64,000 nucleotides of DNA from Aquimixticola soesokkakensis (GTDB lineage Bacteria > Pseudomonadota > Alphaproteobacteria > Rhodobacterales > Rhodobacteraceae): NCBI RefSeq assembly GCF_900172375.1, contig NZ_FWFS01000013.1, positions 1-64,000 on the forward strand, in the 5' to 3' direction. The translations under genes and the position numbers were made by a program. The stretch's first letter is position 1, and the number at the start of each line of letters is the position of its first letter. Of the stretch, positions 7,307-14,923 are shown piece after piece. The notes below the pieces were generated by a model that made no database searches, was not told the origin of the DNA, and saw nothing but the letters and a program-made list of their open reading frames with translations.

Positions 7307-7350
7307 CGGATTTAATTCCGAGTGAAAAAGTCGGATTGACATTTCCGACT
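7307..7350. promoter_or_regulatory. Two palindromes with shared CGGA/TCCG half-sites upstream of hemP
   Basis: The first is CGGA-TTTAAT-TCCG (7307-7320). The second is AGTCGGA-TTGACATT-TCCGACT (7329-7350), a perfect 7-bp inverted repeat whose spacer contains a TTGACA-like -35 (7336-7341). Both lie about 150-190 bases upstream of the hemP start. Overlap of the larger palindrome with a -35 element suggests a repressor site, perhaps iron-responsive given the genes downstream. The regulator is not identified. Confidence 0.5.
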
Positions 7351-7497
7351 AAAATAATCAGTAAAGAGGAAGATCCAGCCACCTCGCGCAACCCTGTCCT
7401 TTGCAGGCACGCGCAGACCCGCCGCACAGTGGGTGATGAGGAAGCCCGAAGTGAAACGAGAAAACCGGACTTCCACATGCCAGCGGAGAAGAGTGAC

Positions 7498-7659
7498 ATG
7501 CCTTTTGAAGACCGCCCCGAGAGTGACGCGGGCTTTGCCCTTCCGTCCCATGATGCCCGCCGCCTGACCGGCGATGACGGGCGTGCGAATATCCTGCTTG
7601 ATGGCCAAATCTACACGCTGCGCATCACCCGCGCGGGCAAGTTGATCCTGACGAAATGA
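7498..7659 (+). CDS. hemP: Hemin uptake protein HemP
   Basis: A 53-residue protein ending in the diagnostic HemP signature GRANILLDGQIYTLRITRAG followed by KLILTK. HemP-type proteins are small, iron-regulated and linked to haem uptake or its control. I take ATG 7498, preceded by GCGGAGAAG, over an in-frame ATG at 7477 and a longer frame from 7276 with no ribosome-binding site. It is first in an iron/haem gene row on the same strand, and its stop overlaps the next start (ATGA). The palindromes at 7307-7350 probably regulate the whole row. Confidence 0.88.
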   Translation: MPFEDRPESDAGFALPSHDARRLTGDDGRANILLDGQIYTLRITRAGKLILTK

Positions 7660-8117
7660 GCGTACACACCAACATACGCGGCGGTGCGCCTGTTGGGGCT
7701 CTGGCCGATCTTGATCCGGTGGATGCGCGCGCTGTCACCTATTTCCGGATGTGGTGCCACGGCGCGACGACCCGCACGCGGCTGCGCGAAGAAGTCACCG
7801 CGATCATGGGCACGAACGAAGGCCTGAGCTTTTGCCGCTGCCTGCGCGATCTGCACGATGTGACGGTGCATTACGGGCGTCGCGCGTTGATGTGCCATCA
7901 GGTGAATTGTTCCTGCCTTGGCGCGGATGAATGCGCACTCGCCCATCTGATCGGTGCGGCCCGCGAAGGGGCCCGCGAGGATGCAATGCTGCTGGCCTCG
8001 CTGATCGTGCGCCCCGATATTGCCCACGGCCTCTCGGCGCTCGCCGGTGATTTCGGCATCGGGCTTGATCTGATCGAGCGCAAAAGCCGCAGCCTGCGCG
8101 ATCACACCCGCCATTAA
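7656..8117 (+). CDS. Cys/His-rich protein of unknown function in the iron cluster
   Basis: A 153-residue cytoplasmic-looking protein that I do not recognise. It overlaps hemP by four bases (ATGA), so it is translationally coupled. It carries a W-C-H motif near residue 32, then CRC, and a cluster CHQVNCSCLGADEC near 88-101 (four cysteines and one histidine within 14 residues), followed by HLIG and HTRH elements. Such spacing is compatible with a metal site, iron-sulfur centre or haem contact. Its place between hemP and imelysin genes suggests a role in iron or haem handling or sensing. No catalytic family can be named. Confidence 0.7.
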   Translation: MSVHTNIRGGAPVGALADLDPVDARAVTYFRMWCHGATTRTRLREEVTAIMGTNEGLSFCRCLRDLHDVTVHYGRRALMCHQVNCSCLGADECALAHLIGAAREGAREDAMLLASLIVRPDIAHGLSALAGDFGIGLDLIERKSRSLRDHTRH

Positions 8118-8156
8118 CCCAACCTAGCAACTTACCAAAGCCAACACGGGATCTTT

Positions 8157-9416
8157 ATGAAACGTACACTGACCAGCCTCTCCGTTCTTGCTCTTAGCGC
8201 TGCGCCTGCGTTCGCGGTCGAGAAAACAGACGTGGTGGCGACTTACATCGACATCGCTCAGGCGACTTACGGCGATGCGCTGACCACGGCGCAAACGCTT
8301 GACGCTGCCGTTGCCGATCTGATCGCCAACCCCTCGCAAGACACGCTGGAGGCTGCGCGCAGCGCATGGCTTGCCGCGCGCGTGCCTTACCAGCAGTCCG
8401 AAGTGTTCCGGTTTGGCAACCCTGTTGTGGATGACTGGGAAGGCAAGGTGAACGCATGGCCCCTCGATGAGGGTCTGATCGACTATGTCGATGCGTCTTA
8501 TGGCGGCGCCACGGATGAAAACAGCTTTGCGGCCCTCAACGTGATCGCAACGCCGACCTTCACCCTTTCGGGCACCGAAGTTGACGCAACCGACATCACC
8601 CCCGACCTGATCGCCAACACCCTGCAAGAGGCCGATGGCGTCGAGGCCAACGTGGCCTCCGGGTATCACGCCATTGAATTCCTGCTCTGGGGGCAGGATC
8701 TGAACGGCACCGATGCGGGTGCGGGCGATCGCCCCTACACCGACTATGCGACGGGCGCGGACTGTACCAACGGCAATTGCGACCGGCGTGGCGACTACCT
8801 GCAAGCGGCCACGGACCTGCTTGTGTTCGATCTGGAATATATGGTCGCCCAGTGGGAAGACGACGGTGAAGCCGCTGTGACCCTGAGCGACGATCCGGAT
8901 GCGGCGATCACGGCGATGCTGACGGGCATGGGGTCGCTGTCTTATGGCGAGCAAGCCGGCGAGCGGATGCGCCTTGGCCTGATGCTGAACGATCCCGAGG
9001 AAGAGCATGATTGCTTCTCCGACAACACCTACAACTCGCATTACTACGATGGCAAAGGCGTGCAGAACGTCTATCTCGGGTCCTACACCCGTGTGGATGG
9101 CACCGAGGTCAGCGGTCCGTCGCTGGAAGACCTGCTGGCAGAGACCGACGCGCAAACGGCTGAAGATCTTGCAACGGCGATCGACGACACGATGGTGGCC
9201 TTGGGCGAGATGAAAACAGCCGCCGAGAACGGCATGGCCTATGACCAGATGCTTGCCGCAGGCAATGCCGAGGGCGAAGCCTATATCACTGCCGGAATCG
9301 AGGGTCTGATCGCGCAAACCCGTGTGATCGAACGCGCGGTTGCCAGCCTTGGCGCGCAGGACGTCATGATCGAAGGCTCCGACAGCCTCGACAACCCCGA
9401 CGCCGTTTTCGAGTAA
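8157..9416 (+). CDS. Imelysin-family periplasmic iron-regulated protein (IrpA-like)
   Basis: A 419-residue exported protein with signal peptide MKRTLTSLSVLALSAAPAFA. The imelysin (M75) fold is shown by YIDIAQATYGDALTTAQTLD near the N-terminus, AWLAARVPYQQSEVFRFG, and the family motif GxHxxE in GYHAIEFLLWGQDLNGTD (~165-180). Imelysin proteins such as ICMP and IrpA are periplasmic or lipid-anchored and induced by iron limitation; the motif is thought to bind a metal, and protease activity is doubtful. The length is that of the long IrpA type. It is followed by bfd and bfr and, further on, by a shorter imelysin. Confidence 0.88.
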   Translation: MKRTLTSLSVLALSAAPAFAVEKTDVVATYIDIAQATYGDALTTAQTLDAAVADLIANPSQDTLEAARSAWLAARVPYQQSEVFRFGNPVVDDWEGKVNAWPLDEGLIDYVDASYGGATDENSFAALNVIATPTFTLSGTEVDATDITPDLIANTLQEADGVEANVASGYHAIEFLLWGQDLNGTDAGAGDRPYTDYATGADCTNGNCDRRGDYLQAATDLLVFDLEYMVAQWEDDGEAAVTLSDDPDAAITAMLTGMGSLSYGEQAGERMRLGLMLNDPEEEHDCFSDNTYNSHYYDGKGVQNVYLGSYTRVDGTEVSGPSLEDLLAETDAQTAEDLATAIDDTMVALGEMKTAAENGMAYDQMLAAGNAEGEAYITAGIEGLIAQTRVIERAVASLGAQDVMIEGSDSLDNPDAVFE

Positions 9417-9437
9417 AACCCACATCGGAGCATCGCC

Positions 9438-9707
9438 ATGATCGTCTGTCACTGCCAACACATCACCGATCGCGACATCAACGCGGCCATCGACTGGATG
9501 CGTGCGGCGGATGGCATGGCGATCATCACACCGGGCAAAATCTATCGGGCGCTTGGAAAGGCGCCCGATTGTGGCGACTGCATGTCGCTTTTCCTTTCCA
9601 CCATGCGTACAAATGATAACCTTGGCGTACCCATGGAACTGCGTGGTCTGCGAGACCACGGTAAAACAAAGGAAAACGCCAATGAAAGGCGACGCCAAGG
9701 TTATTGA
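9438..9707 (+). CDS. bfd: Bacterioferritin-associated ferredoxin
   Basis: An 89-residue protein. The four [2Fe-2S] ligands of Bfd are present: Cys4 and Cys6 ([11 protein letters not shown]) and Cys45 and Cys48 (PDCGDC). Bfd docks on bacterioferritin and passes electrons through its haem to release stored iron as Fe(II). A ribosome-binding site (CGGAG) precedes ATG 9438. The C-terminal ~30 residues after the Fe-S domain extend beyond the usual ~60-70-residue size and are basic. The gene overlaps the start of bfr by 26 bases in another frame, so the two are coupled. Confidence 0.9.
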   Translation: MIVCHCQHITDRDINAAIDWMRAADGMAIITPGKIYRALGKAPDCGDCMSLFLSTMRTNDNLGVPMELRGLRDHGKTKENANERRRQGY

Positions 9708-10167
9708 ATACCTGAACGCAGCTCTGCGCAGCGAACTGACTGCCATCTCGCAATACTGGGTCCACTTCCGTCTGCAAGAGGACTGGGGTCTGGACAAGAT
9801 GGCCAAGAAAAGCCGCGCCGAAAGCATCGAGGAAATGAATCACGCCGACAAACTGATCGCGCGTATCCTGTTCCTCGAAGGTCACCCCAATTTGCAAAAA
9901 CTCGACCCCTTGCGCATCGGCGAGGGACCGAAAGAAACACTTGAATGCGATCTCGCAGGAGAGCATGACGCGGTCAAACTTTACAAAGAAGCGCGCGACC
10001 ACTGCGAAAGTGTCGGGGATTACGTGTCCAAGAACCTGTTCGAGGAGCTGATCACCGACGAGGAAGGCCATATTGATTTTCTCGAAACCCAGCTTGATCT
10101 CTTCGACCGTCTCGGAGCGCCAGGGTACGCGCTGCTTAACGCAGCCCCGATGGATACGGCAGACTAA
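9682..10167 (+). CDS. bfr: Bacterioferritin
   Basis: A 161-residue haem-containing iron-storage protein that forms a 24-mer. All dinuclear ferroxidase ligands are at canonical positions: Glu18, Glu51, His54, Glu94, Glu127 and His130. Met52, the haem-b axial ligand at the subunit interface, is also present, so it should be a fully active haem-binding Bfr. ATG 9682 is chosen because it gives the standard [13 protein letters not shown]-terminus; a longer frame from 9502 runs inside bfd. It sits with bfd in the middle of the imelysin cluster. The next gene appears to start inside its 3' end or just after it. Confidence 0.95.
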   Translation: MKGDAKVIEYLNAALRSELTAISQYWVHFRLQEDWGLDKMAKKSRAESIEEMNHADKLIARILFLEGHPNLQKLDPLRIGEGPKETLECDLAGEHDAVKLYKEARDHCESVGDYVSKNLFEELITDEEGHIDFLETQLDLFDRLGAPGYALLNAAPMDTAD

Positions 10168-11701
10168 CAGCCGCCTGATTGCGGCCCTTCTGCCTGCGCT
10201 TTTGTGCGCAGGCGTCGGGCAGGCGGCGGATGTAACCGCCTCGCTTGCGGACATCCATCTGAACGTCGTGCCCCGCACCGACGCAGAAGCCGCGCGAATC
10301 GCCAAAGTGACGAAACCGGCCAGCCAGTTCTCGACCCCCGAACGGTTCGAGGACAAGCCCGCCGGTGCGGCCACGGTGCGCGCGCGCGACAGCACCGATG
10401 CGTTTTCCCAGTTTTCTGAAAACCTGCGGTTCGAGGACGAGCTGACCTTCAAAGTCGGCAATGGCTTGTTCAAGAAACTCTGGGTGTCTTCGCCTTCCTC
10501 CACGCTGGCGTCGGATGGTTTGGGGCCGCTGTACAACGCGCGTTCGTGCCAACGCTGCCACCTCAAGGACGGGCGCGGACATGTGCCCGACGCGCAGGCG
10601 GAAAATGCCATCTCGATGTTCTTGCGCATTTCCGTTCCCGGCACGGCCGAGGACGCCCCGGCCGAAATCGCCGATTACATCGCAACGCGGCCTGATCCCA
10701 GCTACGGCGGCCAGATCCAGGACTTTGCCCTGCCGGGCATTCCCGCCGAGGGTCAGATGCAGATCGCCTACACCGAAATCGAAGTGGCGCTGTCGGAGGG
10801 TGAGGTCGCCACGTTGCGCAAGCCCAGCTACAGCGTGAGCGATCTGGGGTACGGCCCCCTTGCGCCTGACGCGATGCTCAGCCCGCGCGTGGCCCCCCAG
10901 ATGATCGGCCTTGGCCTGCTTGAGGCAATCCCCGCGAAAGATATCCTTGCCCATGTGGATGAGGCCGATGCCGATGGCGACGGAATTTCGGGACGCGCCA
11001 ATGTCGTGTGGTCCGAGGAATTCGACCAGCCGATGCTGGGACGTTTCGGGCTTAAGGCAGGCATGCCGACCATTCGCGAACAGTCGGCGGCGGCGTTTTC
11101 CGGCGATATCGGTATTTCCAACCCGATCTTTCCTGCCCATTCCGGCGATTGCCAGTTTGCCGAGGCCGATTGCATGAATGCCCCGCATGGCGGTGAACCC
11201 GATGTGCGCGAGGGTTTGGAAATCGACACGGTCGGTCTGGACCTTGTGACCTTCTATTCGCGCAACCTCGCCGTGCCGGCGCGCCGCGACACTGACGACC
11301 CAGCGGTGCTGCGCGGCAAAGAAGTGTTTTACGACAGCGGCTGTGCCGCCTGTCACACGCCCAAATTCGTGACCGCCCGGCTTGAGGATCGCCCCGAACA
11401 GTCGTTCCAGCTGATCTGGCCCTATTCCGACCTGCTGTTGCACGACATGGGCGAGGGGCTGGCCGATCACCGCCCCGAAGCCCGCGCCACCGGCACTGAA
11501 TGGCGCACCGCGCCGCTGTGGGGCATCGGCCTCACTCAGGTCGTGTCGGGGCACAGCGAGTTCCTGCACGACGGGCGGGCGCGCAACCTGCTTGAGGCTG
11601 TGCTGTGGCATGGCGGCGAAGCTGAGGCCGCGCGCGACCGCGTCGTGGATATGCCCGCGAGTGATCGCGATGACCTCATCCGTTTTCTGGAGAGCCTATG
11701 A
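10073..11701 (+). CDS. Di-haem oxidoreductase (DUF1111, putative peroxidase), exported
   Basis: A c-type cytochrome-like protein of about 500 mature residues. Two CxxCH haem sites are visible: [13 protein letters not shown] (~residue 157) and [10 protein letters not shown] (~residue 426). Between them is the DUF1111 core ([42 protein letters not shown]) and near the end [21 protein letters not shown] hydrophobic export segment ([20 protein letters not shown]) is clear, but no ATG precedes it. The listed start is TTG 10073, inside bfr; CTG 10175 directly before the signal peptide is the other option. DUF1111 genes are typically neighbours of imelysins, where they may act in periplasmic iron redox chemistry. 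The next start overlaps its stop (ATGA). Confidence 0.85.
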   Translation: MIFSKPSLISSTVSERQGTRCLTQPRWIRQTNSRLIAALLPALLCAGVGQAADVTASLADIHLNVVPRTDAEAARIAKVTKPASQFSTPERFEDKPAGAATVRARDSTDAFSQFSENLRFEDELTFKVGNGLFKKLWVSSPSSTLASDGLGPLYNARSCQRCHLKDGRGHVPDAQAENAISMFLRISVPGTAEDAPAEIADYIATRPDPSYGGQIQDFALPGIPAEGQMQIAYTEIEVALSEGEVATLRKPSYSVSDLGYGPLAPDAMLSPRVAPQMIGLGLLEAIPAKDILAHVDEADADGDGISGRANVVWSEEFDQPMLGRFGLKAGMPTIREQSAAAFSGDIGISNPIFPAHSGDCQFAEADCMNAPHGGEPDVREGLEIDTVGLDLVTFYSRNLAVPARRDTDDPAVLRGKEVFYDSGCAACHTPKFVTARLEDRPEQSFQLIWPYSDLLLHDMGEGLADHRPEARATGTEWRTAPLWGIGLTQVVSGHSEFLHDGRARNLLEAVLWHGGEAEAARDRVVDMPASDRDDLIRFLESL

Positions 11702-12708
11702 CCCGTTTTTCGTGCCTTTTTTCGCTAGCCCTGACCGCCAGTTTGACCCTTGTGCCGCTTGGCGCGCGCGCCGATGTGGTCAGCGATACCGTCAAATCCT
11801 ACGTGCTGCCTCGACTGGACCGCGTTGTGGCCTCGGCGGCGGCGCTTGACGATGCCGCGACCAAGGACTGCCGCCCCGACAGCGAGAGCCTGCGGGTCGC
11901 CTTCGATCAGGCCTATCTCGACTGGGTCGCGGTACAGCACCTCAACTTTGGCCCCGTGCAAAAGGACAACCGCTATTTCGCGATGGTGTTCTGGCCCGAT
12001 GCGCGCAATGCGGTGAACCGTGCGCTGCGTCCGCTGATTGGCGAGGCGAACCCGATCGTCAACGACCCGATGGCCTTTCGCCAGTCCTCGGTGGCAGGGC
12101 GGGGCCTGAGCGCGCTGGAATTGCTGCTCTTTGGTGATGAATACCCCGCGAGCGACTACACCTGCGCCCTGACCCGTGCGATCACAGAGGATGTCGAACA
12201 GACCGTGCGCGAAATCCGTGCCGGCTGGACCGATTACGCGCTGACGATGATCGAGCGTGGCGCGGAAAATGCGACCTACAAATCCGACGCCGAAGTGTAC
12301 CGCCAGTTCCTGACGGCGCTCGATGCGGGCCTGGAAGTGGACGCGGACCTGCGCCTTGGCCGCCCTCTGGGAACCTTCGATGCGCCCAAACCAGCGCGCG
12401 CTGAAGCCTGGCGGGCGGGGCTGAGCCTGCCCGCGTTGTCCGTCTCGATTGCGTCCCTGCGCGATCTGGCGACCAGCCTGTCGGGTGGGGCGCTGGACGA
12501 GGACACCCGCACAGAATTCGATCGCGTCGAGGCGGCATTGGACAGCGTTCAGGACAGCCCCGACCTGTCTCTCGTGGCCGATCCGGCGGGGCGCTTTCGC
12601 GTCGAGGTGTTGCAACAAACCATCCAGACCCTGCGCCGCGTGGCGGCCGCGGATGTGGGCGACAAGCTGGGCGTGAAGGCCGGTTTCAACTCGCTAGATG
12701 GCGACTGA
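11698..12708 (+). CDS. Short imelysin-family periplasmic protein
   Basis: A 336-residue exported protein with signal peptide [20 protein letters not shown] (cleavage near ARA). It has imelysin-type helical-bundle sequence (FDQAYLDWVAVQHLNFGPVQ, YFAMVFWPDARNAVNRALRP) and a counterpart of the GxHxxE motif in GRGLSALELLLFGDEYP. There Ser occupies the His position (G-L-S-A-L-E), so the metal site may be altered. It is coupled to the di-haem gene by an ATGA overlap and followed by the DUF1513 gene, the usual imelysin-oxidoreductase-imelysin-DUF1513 order. The role is probably periplasmic iron acquisition. Confidence 0.85.
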   Translation: MTRFSCLFSLALTASLTLVPLGARADVVSDTVKSYVLPRLDRVVASAAALDDAATKDCRPDSESLRVAFDQAYLDWVAVQHLNFGPVQKDNRYFAMVFWPDARNAVNRALRPLIGEANPIVNDPMAFRQSSVAGRGLSALELLLFGDEYPASDYTCALTRAITEDVEQTVREIRAGWTDYALTMIERGAENATYKSDAEVYRQFLTALDAGLEVDADLRLGRPLGTFDAPKPARAEAWRAGLSLPALSVSIASLRDLATSLSGGALDEDTRTEFDRVEAALDSVQDSPDLSLVADPAGRFRVEVLQQTIQTLRRVAAADVGDKLGVKAGFNSLDGD

Positions 12709-12718
12709 GGAGGTCGAA

Positions 12719-13801
12719 ATGCAGACCACACGCCGGGCCTTTCTGGCCTCTGCCGCGGCGGCCAGCCTGTTGCCCCGCACCGGATGGGCCGCGGCGGGCG
12801 ACCCTGCCTATCTGGCGGCGGCTGCCACGGGCGAGGGCTTTCGCCTCTACGGGTTGGACGAGGGCGGGATCGAGATTTTCTCGCTGCCGCTTCCCGATCG
12901 GGGCCATGCCGCCGCCGCCCACCCGCAGGTGGCCGAGGCCGTGGCATTTGCACGGCGTCCGGGAACTTTTGCCATCGTGCTGGACTGTCGCGACGGCGCG
13001 CAGATTGCCGAGCTGGCCAGCCCCGAGGGGCGGCATTTCTACGGCCACGGCGCCTTTACCGCCGATGGGCGCTACCTGCTGACCACCGAAAACGATTTCG
13101 AGAAGGGCGAGGGGCGCATTGGGGTGTGGGATCGCGCCGAAGGCTATGCGCGCATCGACGATCTGCCCTCGGGCGGCATCGGCCCGCATGAAATTCTGCG
13201 TCTGCGTGACGGCGGCTTTGCGGTCGCCAACGGGGCGCTCGACACCCATCCCGACAGCGACCGCGTGATCCTCAATCTTGCGACGATGCAGCCCAATCTG
13301 ACCTATCTCGATGCCAAGGGCGCGATCGGCGAGCAGGTGATGCTGCCTGCCGCGATCCATTCCAATTCGATCCGCCATCTGGCCCAAGCCCCTGACGGGC
13401 AGGTCGGCTTTGCGATGCAGTGGCAAGAGGACATGCTGACCGCCCCTGCGCTTTTGGGGCTGCATCGTCGCGGTGACGCGGCCCGTTTTGTTGCCGCGCC
13501 GGATGCGCTGCACCGCAAAATGCAAGGCTACGCGGGATCAATCGCGTTTTCGGGCGACGGGACACGGGTGGCAATTTCCTCGCCCAAAGGGTCGCGGGTG
13601 CAGGTGTTCGACGCGACCAGCGGTGCCTTCCTGCTGGAGCGCGAGATTGCGGATGTTTGCGGGCTTGCAGCGCTTGAGAGCGATTTTATCACGACGGATG
13701 GCACGGGAAAACTGTGCCGCCTTGATACGGCGGTGCGCGTGCTGGCAGATCACCCCACTGAGGCGTGGGACAACCACATCGTGCCGCTTTTGCGCATCTG
13801 A
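12719..13801 (+). CDS. DUF1513 Tat-exported beta-propeller-like protein
   Basis: A 360-residue protein with a twin-arginine-type signal (MQTTRRAFLASAAAASLLPR then TGWAAAG). The mature part is repetitive and beta-rich (GRHFYGHGAFTADGRYLLTT, GVWDRAEGY, GGIGPHEILRLRDGGFAVAN, GYAGSIAFSGDGTRVAISSP), typical of DUF1513, a WD40-like periplasmic family found with imelysins. ATG 12719 is preferred over 12698 because GAGGAGG precedes it at good spacing and it starts the Tat signal directly. It is the last gene of the iron cluster; the following S49 peptidase gene is 100 bases away. Confidence 0.85.
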   Translation: MQTTRRAFLASAAAASLLPRTGWAAAGDPAYLAAAATGEGFRLYGLDEGGIEIFSLPLPDRGHAAAAHPQVAEAVAFARRPGTFAIVLDCRDGAQIAELASPEGRHFYGHGAFTADGRYLLTTENDFEKGEGRIGVWDRAEGYARIDDLPSGGIGPHEILRLRDGGFAVANGALDTHPDSDRVILNLATMQPNLTYLDAKGAIGEQVMLPAAIHSNSIRHLAQAPDGQVGFAMQWQEDMLTAPALLGLHRRGDAARFVAAPDALHRKMQGYAGSIAFSGDGTRVAISSPKGSRVQVFDATSGAFLLEREIADVCGLAALESDFITTDGTGKLCRLDTAVRVLADHPTEAWDNHIVPLLRI

Positions 13802-13901
13802 ACGCGACAGCGGCGTGAAATCGGGACCTGTGCGCAGAGTTTGCGCGCTTTGACGGGGGGTGCCCTTGTTTGCGGGGCAGGGGCGTTTTACATGCAAGGG
13901 C

Positions 13902-14738
13902 ATGAAGCATCGCATCCCCCTCCACCGCATTCCGGTCCTGAACAAATGGCTTGATAGGCCGCCGCGCGTCGCTGTTGTGCGCCTGTCGGGCGTGATTTCG
14001 ACGAGCGGGCGGGCCACGCTCAACGATGCCACGATCGGCCCCGTGATCGAGCGCGCCTTTGCCAAGGGCGCGCCCAAAGCGGTCGCCCTTTTGATCAACT
14101 CTCCGGGGGGCTCGCCGGTGCAATCGGCCCTGATCGCGGCGCGGATTTCGCGGCTTGCCAAAAAACACAGCCTGCCGGTCTATGCGTTTGTGGAAGATGT
14201 AGCGGCCTCGGGGGGCTATTGGCTGGCCTGCGCGGCGGAAGAAATCCATGTCGATGCCGCGTCGATTGTCGGCTCCATCGGGGTGATTTCGTCGAGCTTT
14301 GGCTTTGATCGGCTGATCGAAAGCCACGGGATCGAGCGGCGCGTCTATACGTCGGGCGACAGCAAGTCCCAGCTGGACCCGTTCAAACCGGAAAACCCCG
14401 AAGACATCGAACGGCTCAAGCTGTTGCAATCGGATATCCATGACGCGTTCAAGGACCATGTGCGCGAGAGCCGCGGGACGCGGCTTGGCGATGATCCGGC
14501 GCTGTTCACGGGGGCCTATTGGACGGGCAAGCGCGCGCTGGATCTGGGGCTGGTGGATGGCATCGGCCATCTGGTGCCGGTGATGCAGTCGATTTACGGC
14601 GATAAGGTGCGCTTTACGCGCTTTGGGGTCAAACGCTCGGTCTTTGCGCGCTTCGGACTTGAGGTGGCGCAGGCCGCCTTGTCGGGCGCGCAGGCGGGCG
14701 TGCAAGAGCGCAGCCATTGGGCGCGGTTCGGGCTGTGA
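13902..14738 (+). CDS. S49-family (SppA/SohB-like) serine peptidase
   Basis: A 278-residue protease. The core has VAVVRLSGVIS, then ALLINSPGGSPVQSALIAAR, with the catalytic Ser in DVAASGGYWLACAAEEIHVD and the conserved SIVGSIGVIS. A Lys of the Ser/Lys dyad probably lies in YTSGDSKSQLDPF. There is no N-terminal signal anchor in the chosen start (ATG 13902, AAGGG upstream), so this is a short, single-domain form. A GTG at 13860 would add 14 residues. Members cut membrane-embedded or signal peptides. The stop overlaps the start of the next small gene (TGATG). Confidence 0.88.
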   Translation: MKHRIPLHRIPVLNKWLDRPPRVAVVRLSGVISTSGRATLNDATIGPVIERAFAKGAPKAVALLINSPGGSPVQSALIAARISRLAKKHSLPVYAFVEDVAASGGYWLACAAEEIHVDAASIVGSIGVISSSFGFDRLIESHGIERRVYTSGDSKSQLDPFKPENPEDIERLKLLQSDIHDAFKDHVRESRGTRLGDDPALFTGAYWTGKRALDLGLVDGIGHLVPVMQSIYGDKVRFTRFGVKRSVFARFGLEVAQAALSGAQAGVQERSHWARFGL

Positions 14739-14911
14739 TGGTCAAAATCGTCACCCTGTTTCTGATTGCCATGATGGTCATCGCGCTGTTCGGGCGGTTC
14801 CGCTTTCCGAACGCGCCCCTGTCGAAGTTCAAGAAAACTGCCAAATGTCCCGCTTGTGGACGGCCGGAAATCGGTCGGGGCAGCTGCCCCTGCGGCGCAA
14901 AACGCAAATAG
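14738..14911 (+). CDS. Small membrane protein with a zinc-ribbon tail
   Basis: A 57-residue protein starting at ATG 14738, which overlaps the S49 peptidase stop by one base. Residues 1-20 (MVKIVTLFLIAMMVIALFGR) form one membrane helix. The C-terminus has CPACGRPEIGRGSCPCG, a four-cysteine zinc-ribbon knuckle (CxxC-x9-CxC). The function is unknown. Coupling to a membrane-associated peptidase suggests they act together at the inner membrane. Confidence 0.75.
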   Translation: MVKIVTLFLIAMMVIALFGRFRFPNAPLSKFKKTAKCPACGRPEIGRGSCPCGAKRK

Positions 14912-14923
14912 GGAGCGCCACGC

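Noticed and set aside
7276-7497. Extended hemP frame of 127 codons
   Set aside because: HemP proteins are short; a good ribosome-binding site precedes ATG 7498, and the upstream part contains the palindromes of the control region.
5577-7497. Search for a DMSP lyase (dddL, dddP, dddQ, dddW) near acuI-acuR
   Set aside because: No ORF with cupin or M24-type motifs is present; the flanking genes are an anti-sigma factor and hemP.
8124-9827. A 567-codon open frame on the minus strand
   Set aside because: It is antisense to the imelysin, bfd and bfr genes, whose family residues are fully conserved on the plus strand; its translation is low-complexity His/Arg-rich sequence typical of shadow frames in GC-rich DNA.
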